NCBI RefSeq assembly: GCF_021130785.1
Contig: NC_060215.1
Coordinates: forward strand, 72,864,001 to 72,928,000
Reading direction: 5' to 3'
DNA from: Homalodisca vitripennis
Lineage: Eukaryota > Arthropoda > Insecta > Hemiptera > Cicadellidae
Length of the DNA: 64,000 nt
Below, piece after piece: positions 46,480 to 59,500 of this stretch. How positions within the stretch are numbered: position 1 is the first letter of the stretch; the number at the start of each line of letters is the position of its first letter. The position numbers and the translations under genes are program-made. Below the pieces are notes generated by a model. It had not been told where the DNA came from. It did not search any database and saw only the letters and a list, made by a program, of their open reading frames with translations.

Positions 46480-47460
46480 TTCTTGAACATGGATGATTGT
46501 GTGTTATATGGAGATGTGTTACCGTCGGAAAAAAATTCTTGTACTAAATGTGCAGTTCGCGCCTCGAGTTTACACTTTGATAGCGCCGATATCAAGGAAT
46601 CCACTTAGAACCGTATGAGCGGGACGAGGCAGGAAGTGTATGGCCTGCAGCACTCGTGGTAAGACTGTTAAACCTAAGGACATTATCCCACAGGAATTTT
46701 TAACTAAAATGCAAGATGAGTTTTTGGAACAAACTATCAAGAGTCTATTTTCTGAATTTGGTGTAAAGCACAAATCACAACTTGTGTGAACTTGATGAAT
46801 TTAAAACTTCACTAGAATATTTTTCTAAAAGAAATGATGATTATGATAGGGAAGTTCAGGTGTTAAAGGAGGCTATTAAAACACTTGCAAAATTCAACCG
46901 ATCCCTTTAAGATATGAACTCCTACTTGAGGAGTGATGTCTCAGTGCTTATAACAGATATTGAAAACTTACAACAATATAATAAAATTAAAAATGCACAA
47001 ATTGAGGGAATTCCAGAAGTTAATGGGGAAAGTATGGGAAATATTTTAGAAAAAATTTCCGATATAATTGAAGAGCCGAACGACTTTAATCAAGATGTAC
47101 ATAGACTCCCAACAAAACGTGTAAATGGAGCCAAACCTATTGTACTCCAGTTCACCAACAGACAGATGCATGATAGATTTCTTCAAAGGAGTAAAGCTGC
47201 TTTGAAATGTCAAGAAATCAAATCAACAGCCATTGTAGCAGGAGTATCAAAAACAAATGTCTACTTTAATGAGCACCTGACACCTTTTTAATTTTTAAGA
47301 ACCTGTTCTACCAATCAAATGACTAAGAGACATTGGATTTAAATTCATATGGCTCTCGGAAGGCAAGATTTATGTGAGGAAGTCCGAAAATGATAAGAAA
47401 TTTTGAATCTCTAATATGGAAGACCTACGCAAACTTGGCCTTGACATAAATAGCACCTAA
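46480..47460 (+). pseudogene. LINE C ORF1: zinc finger plus nucleic-acid-binding domain
   Basis: ORF1 proteins of LINEs coat the RNA template. 46490-46620 has the remains of a PHD-like finger (CTKC and LHFDSAD). After frameshifts comes text with QDEFLEQTIKSLFSEFG, then the open frame 46914-47291 with NAQIEGIPEVNGE, KPIVLQFTNRQMHDRFL and GVSKTNVYFNEHLTP, the pattern of the RRM-like/L1-transposase type domain of insect LINE ORF1s. Past the TAA, broken text continues (for example SEGKIYVRKSENDKKF across frames) to about 47460. It has several frameshifts and no intact start. Confidence 0.75.
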
Positions 47461-47512
47461 GTAACATTAACAGCATTAATGCTTTTTACATTTTTTAAAT
47501 TAATTTCTTATA

Positions 47513-48182
47513 TTGTTCATAAATCAAAATCTAAATTTCAGTACTTTTTGCCTAAATATTCGTAGTATTAGAAAACACTTGGATGACTTGTTAGTTTATT
47601 TAAATAACCTTGTAATTAAATATCAGATAATAATACTAACAGAAGTGTGGATAAAGGAGGACGAAGAGGGGCGGTACAATATCCCAGTCTATGACCTGCT
47701 GTTCCAACCTCGGCTTGATACACGCACCGACTAGTCCTCCTGCCCCCAGCTGAGCTTATCACTGTCATTGTTGATGTTCCTCACAATAACCGTAATTTTA
47801 AGTTTTCAATTTTTGGAGTGTATAGACAATGCAAATTAACTTACAATCAATTTAAACCTGATTTGGAAAACATTTAAAAATTATCCAACACTAGTAATTG
47901 GGGATATGAATATCTGTCCATTAAAAAACAATGGCTCTGGTAAGGATTAGTTAAAAAATACTATCGCCTCATACGGCTTTCTAAATCTGGTTAATTCCCC
48001 GACTAGAGTAGATAGGGAAGTGAGTTCTTGTCTGGACCAAGCATTAACACTTAACTCCAAGGAAATAAATTTTAAGTGTGATGTCAAGGAATTGAGCATA
48101 ATATTGTCCACTATGCCTATGAGTGTTGGTATGTCGGGTGCAATGATTAAAACAAAGAATGACAACTTTGTAAAAGTTCTAG
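47513..48182 (+). pseudogene. LINE C ORF2: endonuclease part
   Basis: Starts FSTFCLNIRSIRKHLDDLL, the usual opening of LINE endonucleases, followed by IIILTEVWIKED. After frameshifts it has YPTLVIGDMNI (catalytic GDxN), LVNSPTRVDREVSSCLDQAL, and a corrupted SDH region. It is interrupted at 48182 by LINE A and resumes at 61738 with the linker and reverse transcriptase. Confidence 0.8.
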
Positions 48183-50010
48183 CGTATACGCTCATGAATC
48201 ACTTGGAAATGTAGTAGAAAGTAAAGACACAAGCTCTGAAGAACTGATTTGTGAACAATATGCAGTCAATATTAAAGTGAAGAAGAAAACTGTATACCTT
48301 ATTGGCGTCTACAGACCTCCAAGTGCGAACCTTGAAGATGCCCTGAATATAATCTCAAGTACCTTAGACAAAATACCTACATGGAAATGCCCTACCATCA
48401 TCATGGGAGACATAAATATAGACATGCTGACACAAAACCAAAAAAGAAACAAACTAGAAAATATGTTGAGCAGTCATAACATCGAAAGACTAGAGCTACC
48501 GCCAACTAGAGTCACCTCAACCTCAGCCACATCTATTGACATGGTATGCTCTAACTTAAACTCTAAAGACATCAACGTAGATGTCATCACTACAGGACTG
48601 TCGGATCACAAAGCGCAAATCAGCACAATCAACGTCCAACCCCAGAACTTGAAACTCCCATCCTCAACATGTCGACAGTATAATCAGGAAAACCTCAATC
48701 AACTAAAAATTATACTGTCAAACGTAACCTGGTGTGACGTTTACAACAAAATAGAAGTTGATCAGGCCTATGACAGCTTTAATAATACTTTGATTTAAGC
48801 CTTGAATACAGCATGTCCTACCAAAAAATTAAGGTCAAAGAAAAAAAGAAAATTTGGTGTAGTGATTGATGAGGATACACAAACACTAAAACACAACTAC
48901 TTACAAGCACTGGACAGAATGCTACTTCATGGTTCAGAAGAAAATAAAACAGAAACAGCTGCTAGAAAAAGGGAATATGACTTAAAACTGAAGGAAAAGC
49001 AAAAAGAAATCACATCGAACTACATTCAAAACTGTGAAAACAAACAAAGAGCCCTTTGGGAGGTGATCAACTACGAAAGGTGTAAAAATACAAAAGATTC
49101 CATCAACCTTCAACTACTAGTCAAAAATGAACTGATTGAGGAGCCGCTTGAAATTGCTCAGCACTTCAATCAACACTTTGTCTCAGTGGCGGAGAAAACT
49201 CTTACTGCTGCTGGCCCGATACAACAAAGGCCACAACTAAATGAGCTAGAAACTGACTATATTCCTGACTTGACTTTTCTACCAGTATCAGTCATCGAAG
49301 TAACAAACACCATATCTTCTTTTAAATCCAAACCGTCCTCTGGAATTGATGAAGTGTCCTCCATACTACTAAAACACTGTAAGGAAGAAATTGCACCTCC
49401 ACTTACATTCATCATAAACCTATCTTTCACCCAAGGAATTTTTCCCAAAGCATTAAAACTAGCAAAAGTCTTTCCTAAACTCAAAAAGAATCTGAGCACC
49501 TCAATCGATAACTACCGCCCCATATCCCTCCAATCAACAATATCCAAAGTAATTGAGAAAATTGTCCTTGTCAGACTCTTGAACCATCTGACAGTAAACA
49601 ACATCATCACAAGCCAGCAACATGGGTTCCTCAAAGGCAGATCAACAACTTCTGCCACAATAAATTTCACTGAGCTTATGCTGAATGAAATAGAGGAAGG
49701 AACTGCCATCAGTGCATTTTTCCTGGATTTCAGTAGGGCGTTTGATTGCTTGGAGCATGATCTTATATTAGAAAAGATGAAGAACATGGGGATAAGAGGG
49801 ATCTCTGGAAAATGGATGTCAAGTTATCTAAAAGGCAGATCGCAAACAGTAGAGATAGCATATACATTAAACAATACAATTTATAAAACTAGATCACCAC
49901 CACTTTTAATTGACAGAGGTGTTCCCCAAGGCTCAGTTCTTGGACCAATGCTTTTTATTCTGTTAACCAATGACCTCCCAAAATATCTACAAAAGTTCTG
50001 CCAAGTCATG
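48183..50010 (+). pseudogene. LINE A ORF2, first part: endonuclease (partial) and reverse transcriptase to VPQGS
   Basis: Endonuclease motifs: YLIGVYRPPSANLED, IIMGDINIDML, LPPTRVTSTSATSIDMV, GLSDHKAQ. A TAA at 48796-48798 interrupts the frame; the same frame goes on through a Lys-rich linker to the reverse transcriptase: SSGIDEVSSILLKHC, NYRPISLQSTISKVIEK, QHGFLKGRSTTSA, FFLDFSRAFDCLEHDLI (first catalytic Asp) and RGVPQGSVLGPMLFIL. It stops at 50010, exactly where LINE B starts; the YADD motif follows at 60791. The first residues of the endonuclease are missing. Confidence 0.9.
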
Positions 50011-50827
50011 TGATAAAGTGTGAAAAAGTGAGTGATAGTGCTACATTTTCAAGTACAACAATTTACAGTTTAAAAAGCAGTTCAAAGGTTTGATTTGGTG
50101 TTGAACTCTAATGTTAACTAATCAGAGAAGTATACTAGATACATTGAATAAATAGGTACTACTCTATTTGCTTGCAGACAAATTAATATTTAAATTTTCT
50201 AAATACTCATTATCTTGCCTGCTAAAACCACATGGTTTGGAGTACAACCTTGAAGCCAGATCCCTATTATATGAGGCACAGCAACAATATTCTATTTGTT
50301 GAAAAACCATTTATTTGTACATATTTGAACAGTTTTCACTATTTAATATACAAACAAAGCCAACATTAAAAGCTGATATTTCTTGTAGCACTGATCACTT
50401 ATTTGACTGGAGCAGTTTCTGTTGAGAAATGCTGACCCCCACCACTCATAACAGCTGTTCAAACTCACCAGACTACTTGTTATCAGCTGTTTGTTGTTGT
50501 CTGCATTATACATGATGTACTGTCAAGTATATTAATAAACAGTTGCCTTTTTGCAACTCATATTTTCCTCTTAATGAAAACAATGTATGTAATGAAATAA
50601 TTATTTCACAGAGGAAATATTTATTTATTTTTGAAGAAGGGGCTGTTGTTGATCTAAAGTTGCTATAACCAAATAAAGTATTGAAGCACCAAGATTGCTA
50701 AATATTAATTTAAACTGTAGTTGCTTTGCACATTACAATAGATAAGTATATGATGGCAGGAAAACTTTCTCCCAATCCATTTTAATCATTCTTGACCAAA
50801 AATTTTAACATTCAACCCTAACACAAA
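50011..50827 (+). other. LINE B 5' leader
   Basis: 817 bp without coding motif between the insertion point and the ORF1 start. In LINEs, this region carries the internal promoter; none can be singled out here. It includes an ordinary AT-rich composition and several short palindromes. Confidence 0.5.
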
Positions 50828-52287
50828 ATGCCAAAATACCCTTGTGGCACATGTGGTATAGGGGCTAAGCACTCATCAATAGCTTGCACAGGGCCTTGTA
50901 AATATTGGTTTCACGCTAAATGTGCTGGAATATCAGGTGGTGACCTAAAAAAGCTCTGTAAAGTTGGCTATACCACCTGGAAATGCCAAAAATGTTGTCT
51001 GCTCCCAGTTACTAAGCAGAATAATTCTGAAGAAGACCCCACACTTAAACTAGAACACAACCATAATGATGACAGATCTAGTTTAAACATAACACAAAAA
51101 ATAGAGGATGTCCACACACAAAAGTAAAAAATTTTCAAGATGAGGATGATTTGGAGTCATCTCTCGTTTTAGCAGCAGAGGTAGGAAATGCCCTATTGGC
51201 TGAAAACAACCAATTAAAAAATAGCTTGCAAAATATGAGTCTGTTAAATTCTCAACTGACTTGGCAGATTGTTGAACAAGAAAACAATAAAGAAATGCAG
51301 TATGAAGCAAAAATAGAGGAATTGGAATGTAGACAAGAAGCTCTAATTCAAAGAAACTCCACTCTAGTTGATACTCTCAATGAGATTGAGCAGCAACTGG
51401 CTAACGAAAGGCTGCAGAAAGACAAATTTATCCAAATGTTTGAGGAACATGATCGAGAAAAAGAAACAATAATTTCAAACTATGAAAAAGAAATTAAGCA
51501 CCTACAAGGAATAGTAAACAAATTAAAACTGGACCAAAAGTCTGAGTTGCCAGCAGACTCCAAGGCATATACAGAGTCAACAACACAAACATGCGACTCA
51601 GGAAAAACAACCCAAAGTCCTTCTCCATCTCATCTGGTAGGTTTGGCTGAGCTAAAGATTCGTCAAGACCAAATTGAACGGTCTATGCAAGCATTGCAAA
51701 TTCAATTTCAAGCCCAGGTCCTCAGTACACAACCTATACCTCAGCCACAAAGCCAATTAAAATCACCCAGAATGAAGCCATCCTGTCTCTCCTTGCACAA
51801 CTCAAGCAGGAATAAAACATCTGCTAGAAGGAACCATTTTAGCGTGTCACTTCAAATGGCCAAGAGCAAGTCCCGGAATGGTAAAATGAAAAATATAACT
51901 CCTGATATTGTTCCTCAGGAAACAACCAAATACAAAGATGTAAATGGTCGATCATCTCTTCCCTCTAACTGCAATGGGAAAACTGCTATTTTTAAGCTCT
52001 TAGCTGACAAAAAAACTCCTGGAAATGACAAAACTGCGACAGTGCACACTCAGAAACTGATCACAAATCCACCCTCAACTGCTAAGCTTCTAAATCCAGG
52101 AGAAACATATGAACACTTTTTTGAGCAAAACATAAATAAATACAAAACTATTTACAGTTCGTCCAACCCTGACTACGTACAGGATGCTTATTTTTTAGGA
52201 ATAGAAGGCCAAAAAAAGACCAGATACAAGAAAGCGTACAAACCCAGAGTATTCCTAAACTCAAGAATGAAATATCAAACACAGTAA
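50828..52287 (+). CDS. LINE B ORF1: PHD finger and coiled coil (one frameshift)
   Basis: Begins MPKYPCGTCG at an ATG with a good context (acaaaATGc). Residues 6-58 form a C4HC3 PHD-type zinc finger: CGTC, CTGPC, WFHAKC, WKCQKC. The frame ends at 51127, and a plus/minus-one shift in the A-rich run at about 51115-51135 leads into the second frame (open from about 51121), which has a long heptad-like coiled coil (about 51150-51560: LLAENNQLKNSLQNM, ECRQEALIQRNSTLVDTLNE) and then a basic, Ser/Gln-rich C-terminal half. ORF1 proteins of this type bind LINE RNA; the PHD finger may steer chromatin binding (family-level inference). It ends at the TAA at 52285-52287, overlapping ORF2. Confidence 0.85.
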
Positions 52288-52316
52288 ATCAGCAATTTAG
52301 CATTCTACACCAAAAT

Positions 52317-54892
52317 GTGAGAGGCCTATCAAGAAAAGTAGAAAGACTAAACCACTTCATCGAGTCTGCAAATCCATCAATACTGATTGTAACTGAACAT
52401 GGCCTTGATCCAGACAAATTGAAACTTATAAACCTAAAGGGCTATAGTCTAATAACTGAGTTTAGTAGACATGTCCATAAGCTGGGAGGAGTTGCCATTT
52501 ATGTTGAGGATACGCAAGACTTGGAAGTGGAACAAATTGACGTAAAGGACTACTGTCAAGAACTTGTATTTGAAGCCGCACTGGCTAAAGTAAGTTCAAA
52601 AAAGCAATCATTCCACATTCTTGGCATTTACCGTCCACCATCGAGTAAAACTAAGGAAGCAATAGAGGCCATATCAAACATACTTAACCTTGTAAGAAGT
52701 GATGTAAAACCACTAATCTTAATGGGTGACATCAACATAGATAGATTGGACTCTACAAATCCTGGAAACAGCCTACTTGAAGAGGAACTGTCAACCTTTG
52801 TAATTAGAAGACTACCACTACCAGCCACCAGAATAACAAGCTTAACCAAAACATCAATTGATTGCATTTGTACAAATCTACCGGAGGACAAATTGTGCTT
52901 CGACATTATTCAGGGTGGAATGTCGGATCATACTGGGCAGCTGTGCAGAATCCTAACTACAACAACAAATTACAATAAACAAGGCAGCTCATATAAAAGA
53001 AGTTTTAACAAACAAAACCTTGACTACTTAAAAAATGAACTTGCAAAAGAAACCTGGGATGAAGTGTATAATGCTCATGATGTTGAGCTGGCATATAATG
53101 CTTTTCACAAGATTGTGATCAATGCCCTAAACCTGGCCTGCCCAAACAAAATAGCTAGGACAAAACCAAAGGGGAAGCAGAAAACCCGGTATGATGATGA
53201 GGTGAATAAGTTAAGAGAAGATTTTCTTAAATCATTGCACATGTATGAACTCACAGGAACCACAAGAGATAAAGAAATAATGGCTGAAAAAAGAAAACCT
53301 ATGACCTCAAACTTCGAGATCTGAGACGTGATGCAGCCTATGAACACCTAATCAAATCAAATAACAAACCTAAAGCACTGTGGAGCATCATAAATGCAGA
53401 GAAGCAGAGAAGCCACTCCTCCAATGCTGCACTTCACTTGGAAATAGATGGGAAAACAGAAGAAAACCCGATGCTGATCGCTGAGCATCTTAACAACTAC
53501 TTTTCGACAGTGGCAGATTTAACTTTGGAGGAAAGCAGGAATCAGTTTTACAATGTGGAAACAACCTTTGAAGGCATTATACATTCACAATGCAACGACA
53601 CACTAAGCCTAACACTAACTGAGGAGAACGAGGTGTTAGAAACTATTGGGTCACTGAAGCCAAAGCTCTCCTGTGGCGTTGATGAAGTTCCATCAAAGAT
53701 GGTAAAGCACTGTGCAAATCAGTTAGCTCCACCTATGGTTAGCATAATAAATAAATCATTTAGCAGTGGACAATTTCCCTCACTGTTAAAGGTGGCCAAG
53801 GTATATCCCAAGCACAAAAAGGGCCCAGCAACAAGGGCAGAAAACTATCGACCAATATCGCTTGTATCCACTTTCTCAAAAATAATTGAGAAAATTGCAC
53901 TAAAGAGAATGTTATTACAACTGGAAAGTCAAAACTTGATCACAGACAGCCAACATGGTTTTCTAAAGGGAAGGTCAACTGTCACTGCCATTACAAGTCT
54001 AGTAGAGTACATAACAGATCGGCTAGAGGAACAAAAGCATGTCTCGGCTGTGTTACTAGACTACAGTAAAGCCTTTGACTGTCTGGGGCATGACCTGATT
54101 CTAAACAAATTGTCAACACTAGGCTTTCAAGACACATCAAAAAAGTGGATAGCAAGTTATCTCCAAGGGCGCAGTCAAATTGTCGAGGTTCAAACGTCAG
54201 AGAAAGGCAAGAAATTAACTTTCAGATCTAAGCCATATTTGATGAACAGAGGGGTGCCTCAGGGCTCAGTTTTGGGTCCCTTCCTCTTTGTACTGTTTAC
54301 AAATGACCTCCCTATATACCTTGGCAACAATAACATAAAAACTATTATGTATGCTGATGACACGACATTGGTTCTGGCAAATGATAATGCACAAGAAATG
54401 TACTCACAGATATCATGCTCAACAAACAAAACAATTCAGTACTGCCTTCAGAACAACTTGGCTATAAACCCTTCAAAAACAATGCACATACATTTTAGTA
54501 GGAAGCATGATCCAGTGTTAGAAAGCACAGATACTCTCCAAGAGAAACAAGCAAAGCTACTTGGTCTAACTATCGACTGTGGACTCACTTGGACAGCACA
54601 CATAAATAATCTGTGTAAAAAGCTCAGCACAGGAATCTTTGTGATCAGAAGGATGAAGTGGATTGCAGGGCCTGAAGCAGCAAGGACAGCCTATTTTGCA
54701 CCTGTTGAGTCTCATTTGCGGTATGGAGTTGCGGTGTGGGGAGGAACATCTGTAAATAATCTGAACAAAATTCTCATCCAACAAAAAAAGGCCATCAGAA
54801 TTCTAGCAGATCTAAATCCACAAGACAGCTGCAGAGGAGCTTTTAAGTCTCTAAAAATACTGACCATTGTAGGTATATATGTCCTCTCTGTG
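52317..54892 (+). CDS. LINE B ORF2, first part: endonuclease and reverse transcriptase
   Basis: The frame is open from 52173, overlapping the end of ORF1, and has no obvious ATG, so re-initiation or another non-standard start is likely. The endonuclease opens with FSILHQNVRGLSRK and has ILIVTEHGL, GIYRPPSS, ILMGDINIDRL, LPATRITSL and GMSDHTGQ, covering the catalytic residues. A one-base shift in an A-run at about 53285 separates it from the reverse transcriptase: SCGVDEVPSKMVKHC, NYRPISLVSTFSKIIEK, QHGFLKGRSTVT, LLDYSKAFDCLGHD, RGVPQGSVLGPFLF, MYADDTTLVL and LLGLTIDCGLTWTAH. It is cut at 54892 by the Gypsy element inside the C-terminal tail (LSVIT). Confidence 0.92.
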
Positions 54893-54897
54893 ATAAC

Positions 54898-55240
54898 TGT
54901 GGTGTACATATCTGAATCTAATATAAATAGTCAGCTATCTAAAATATATTTGTTAAGATAGGAATGGTTTGATTATCGATCTGGCCGTTTGGCGGTTATA
55001 TGTATGTGACGTGTCATATGAGACCATACTGTTTGAATAAATCCTATTGGCTACTTGAGGTCACGCCACTTCTCCCCGCCAACGTACCTTACCATTCCAG
55101 CAGCGAGTGTTCTCCCGAGTCCAGTTTTACCCACGGTCCATGAAACCCGCGTCCTCCCGACCAAGATGTAGTCCAATAGTTTTCCTGAATTGGTGTAATT
55201 TTATTACCCGGTTTCATTACCACCGGCCACGAACATCACA
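54898..55240 (+). repeat. 5' LTR
   Basis: 343 bp, starts TGTGGTGTACATATC, ends GAACATCACA. Compared with the 3' LTR, I count about nine indels of one or two bases and no substitution. One of them breaks a TGACGTCA palindrome present in the 3' LTR. It contains AATAAA at 55037-55042 that may serve polyadenylation. Confidence 0.95.
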
Positions 55241-55260
55241 AATGGCGACGAGGATTTGTG
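55241..55260 (+). other. Primer-binding site
   Basis: Two bases after the LTR comes TGGCGACGAGGAT, starting with the TGG that pairs with the CCA end of a tRNA. The tRNA species is not determined. It would prime minus-strand DNA synthesis. Confidence 0.7.
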
Positions 55261-55529
55261 GAAATTAGTATTAGTGCGAAATTCCGAGTGTACATCGCCG
55301 CTGGACATCAACAGTGAACACCACGTGCGCGAACAACACGAGGACAATTTTGATCGAGTGAACATCACAAATAGCGAGTGAACATCACGAAGATTAACAG
55401 TACGAATTTTCTTTAGTTTCAAACCAATTAGTGTGGGAGGAAGTGTAGTGTGCAACCAAATTAATTTTAGCTACGAGTTGATTGTGGCAAGTACAATTAG
55501 ACGAATTACCATTTCCTGTAAGTAATATA
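55241..55529 (+). other. Gypsy leader with repeated GTGAACATCAC-like motifs
   Basis: Between the LTR and gag, variants of GTGAACATCAC occur about four times (near 55312, 55358, 55379 and the LTR end). It is non-coding; the minus-strand open frames here are shadows. Confidence 0.5.
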
Positions 55530-56400
55530 ATGGCGCAAATAGGCGTTATCGGGGAATATGACGGGTCAGTTGAAACCTGGGCGTCATACATCGAACGTTT
55601 TGAGCTGTATGTGGACTGTAATAGCATTGACGCGAGTAAAAAGGTTAGTACGCTTTTTAACTGTGATAGGAGTAAAAACGTATAGTTTGTTGAGAGACCT
55701 GTGCACTCCTAATAAACCGTCGGAAAAGACATTTAATGAACTGGTGCAACTTGTGCAAAAACATTTATTCCCGACACCTAGCTTCATCGCGGAGCGATAT
55801 CGTTTTAGTAAGCGAGTACAGTTGGAAGGCGAGTCGGTTGCCGAGTATATTGCAAATTTGAAAAAAATGACAACCCATTGTGACTTTGGCGCGTCGCTAA
55901 ATGATTACTTGAGAGACAGACTGGTAAGTGGCATCAGAAGTGAAAAGTGCCAAACAAAAACTGTTATCGGAAGCCTCGTTAACGTTCGAGCAAGCGACCA
56001 AAATAGTGCTTCAATGGAGCAAGCAGAAAAATCGGCGGCAGCTCTATCAGTCGGAAGACCCGAGCGGATCCATCAGTTGAGCAGCGTGGTGGCCAGGGGG
56101 GGGAGATTCGGAAATGGCGCACCGCATTCCCAGACGCATTCCAGACAGCACGGAGCGACAACGCTGGAGCGGCCTGGAAGGGAGCAGGGGGAACAGCCAA
56201 GGTCAGCGGCGGCACGTCACCAGGGCCTTCTGGATGGCAGCGGCGATCTCCGCCAGGTGGCAGTGGCAGTGCGCAATGTTTATGTTGTGGCCTCACAGGG
56301 CATTTCCGTTCACAGTGCAGGTTATTAGGTGTGAAGTGTTATTTCTGTGGTAAACAAAACCACATAGCAAAAGTGTGTCGTTCTAAGTTAGCTGGTCGGC
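55530..56400 (+). pseudogene. Gypsy gag: capsid and two CCHC zinc knuckles, frameshifted
   Basis: The structural protein that packages the element's RNA. It starts MAQIGVIGEYDGSVETWASY at 55530. An extra base in the T-run at about 55650 moves the frame; the capsid continues with YSLLRDLCTPNKPSEKTF, FIAERYRFSKRVQLEGES and VAEYIANLKKMTTHCDFG. A second shift lies near 55965, after which LTFEQATKIVLQW appears in another frame. Two zinc knuckles of the form CX2CX4HX4C lie at 56277-56318 (CLCCGLTGHFRSQC) and 56337-56378 (CYFCGKQNHIAKVC), in the same frame as each other. All breaks are small indels. Confidence 0.88.
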
Positions 56401-56569
56401 AAGGTACAAATGTAAATAGAGATAAGACTAATTTTAGAGATAGTAAAAGCACTGGGAATTCCAAAAATTATCGCAAACATAACTACCTAGAAGGTGTTGA
56501 TGACAGTAATCAGGTGTCAGGGGACACTGAGCAATTTGTGGATGATGTAGCCAATTTATTTAGAATGAA

Positions 56570-59500
56570 TGAAAAGGTGACTGACAGAGTCAAGGTAGAC
56601 CCAATTCAGCTTAATTTAATTGTTAATGGTAAAAGCTTAACGTTTGAGGTTGATACAGGGGCTTCTGTGAGTGTTTGCAGTGAGGAATATTACAATTCTC
56701 ATTTCCAGATGTGTAAATTAGAACCTAGTAAGTTGACACTCAGCTCTTATACTGATCAACCTATCACACCCTGTAGGCAAGATCAAAGTTGAAGTTAACT
56801 ATAACAAAGTGAACAAAGTAATGGACTTGTATGTCATAAAGTCCGGTGCTCATCCACTTATAGGTAGGGAATGGTTAAGTGCTCTAGGGTTTGAAATTTC
56901 GTTTAAAAATAACGACAGGTTATTTTGAGATAAGTAAAACCGATGCCGATAGTTGTCTTGAACTTAAGAACAAGTTGTTCAAAGAATTTCCTAAGGTATT
57001 CAGTGACGAGATAGGTTGTTTTAAAGGCGAGCCTGTAAAGTTAAAAGTAAAAGAAAACACGGTTCCTAAATATTGCAAACCTAGGCCAATACCTTTTTCC
57101 CTGAAAGCCAAGGTTGAAAAACGAACTAGCTAGGCTAGCAGATGAGAAAGTGTTAATACCTGTAAGTAGCTCAGATTGGGGTACGCCCATAGTTCCTGTA
57201 TTAAAGAAATGTGGTTCAGTCAGGATTTGCGGTGACTTTAAAGTAACCTTGAACCCTTGTTTAGAAGTAGAAAAATTTCCGTTACCAAGAATAGATGAGT
57301 TGTTTGCAAACCTGCAAAAGGGCGAGAAGTTTAGTAAGATCGATTTGTGTCAAGCATATACCCAATTAGAGTTAGATCTAGAGTCTCAGAAACTGTGTAC
57401 CATAAGTACACACAAAGGTTTATTTTGTTATTCCGTGTCCCTTTTGGCATAACTTCAGCAAGTGCTATTTTTCAAAAGAAAATAGAGCAGACTCTCCAGG
57501 GTATAGATCAAATTTGCAGTATTTTTAGATGATATTCTATAACCGCTGAAAATGATAAGGCTCATTATGAGAAGTTAAGAGAAGTGTGTAAGAGGTTGAA
57601 TGAGAAAGGCTTAACTGTCAAAAAGAGTAAATGTACTTTCTTTGCTAACCAAGTAGAGTATTTGGGGTTTTGTCATTGACAAACACGGTTTGCACACCGA
57701 TCCCAAGAAAGTAGAAGCAATCAAGAACGCACCTATCCCAAAGAATGTCACAGAAATTAAATCGCTAATTGGGCTAATTAACTATTATTCTAAATTTCTT
57801 CCAAATTTGTCAAGCATTTTAAGCCCATTGTACAATTTATTGAAGAAAGACGTTCCATTTGATTTCAACAGGCAATGTGTTCAGGCATTTGATAGAGTAA
57901 AAGAACTGCTAAGTAGTGAGACTATCTTAGCGCACTATGACGGCAAACTTCCGTTGAAGCTGGCGGTAGACGCGAGTTCTTTTGGACTGGGTGCGGTCCT
58001 GAGTGTTGTCACACCAGAAGGTATTGAAAAACCACTAGCATACCAGTCTAGAACGCTAACTAATGCTGAAAAGAACTACTCCAGATCGATCGAGAGGCTC
58101 TAGCAATTGTCTTGGGGCGTGAAGAAATTTAACCAATATCTGTATGGTAGGGAATTTACTTTATGTACGGACCCACAAAACCGCTTCTATCAATATTTGG
58201 TCCTCATAAGGGTTCGTCAGTGTTTTAGTGCTAGTAGGTTGCAGCGCTATAGTTTATTTTTGTCAGGGTACAAGTTTAATATAGAATATATAAAATCAGC
58301 TGATCACGGTAATGCCGACGCGTTCAGCAGGCTACCACTGACAATGAAAGAGCCGGAAGTGAGCGACGATGACCACTGGAAGGGCAGTTATTTGCATTGT
58401 CTTTTGGAAAGCTCTGTGCCTTTAACTTTTGAAAATGTACAAACAGAAACGCTAAAAGATCCAATTTTATGCAAAGTTATTGGTTATGTAAGGCAACGGG
58501 TGGCCCAATAGCATCCCTTTTCCTGGGGATGACAAGGAGTTGTTGCCATATTTTGCAAGGAGGGAAGAGTTGTCTATAGTAAATAATATATTGGTTTGGG
58601 GTTACAAAGTAGTAGTGCCTAGCAAAATGAGAAAATATGTGCTGGACGAGCTTCACTCATCCCACATGGGTATAGTCCAAAATGAAATCGATAGCTCGTA
58701 GTTAATGTTTGGTGGCCTAAATATTGATGATCAAATTGTGTCCTTGGCAAATAATTGTTTTTCCTGTTTAATGGAGAGAAATAACCCTAGCAAGTGTCAG
58801 CTGCATACGTGGCATTATCCCTCAAGTCCATGGCAAAGGCTCACATGGATTATTTAGGTCCGATTAATGGAAAAATGTATCTACTAATTGTTTGATGCGC
58901 ACAGCAAGTGGCTGGAAGTGTTTCCTGTAGCTTCCCACTTCAGCCAATGTAGCCATAAATCATTTAAGAGATTTGTTCAGTAGGTTTGGTCTGCCAGAGA
59001 CTGTCCACAGTGACAATGGTCCACCATTTTCCCTCATTCGAATTTCACAATTTTATGTCAAACAATGGTATCAGACATACTTTTGAGTCCTCCATACCAT
59101 CCCATGAGTAACGGTTTGGCAGAGAACTCTGTCAAATATGCTAAGAATAAGATCAAATGTGCTTTACGTGATAAGAAAGATGTAAATATAGCTTTAAGTA
59201 GAATATTGTTTGATTATCGAAATGCTGTTCATGCTACCACCAATGAGACCCCAGCAAAGTTGATGTTTTAATAGGCAATTAAGGACTAGGTTAGATTTAT
59301 TAAGGCCCTAACCTGTCAATGACAGTTGGTAAAAGACAAGACAAGCAAAAGGAGTATTTCTCTGAACTAAAGTTAGACTATTTTATCCTGGTCAAAATGT
59401 AATTGTTAGGGACTATCGCACCCGCGACAAATGGGTTAGTGCCACGGTAATTAAGCAGATCAGCAATGTTATATACGAAGTTGAATTGACGTCTGGCATT

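Noticed and set aside
48020..48214. Frame of 64 codons as a separate small gene
   Set aside because: It runs from decayed LINE C endonuclease across the TCTAG junction into LINE A, so it is an accident of the insertion.
55204..55627. Minus-strand frames in the Gypsy leader
   Set aside because: No motif, overlapping the LTR, primer-binding site and gag start on the plus strand.
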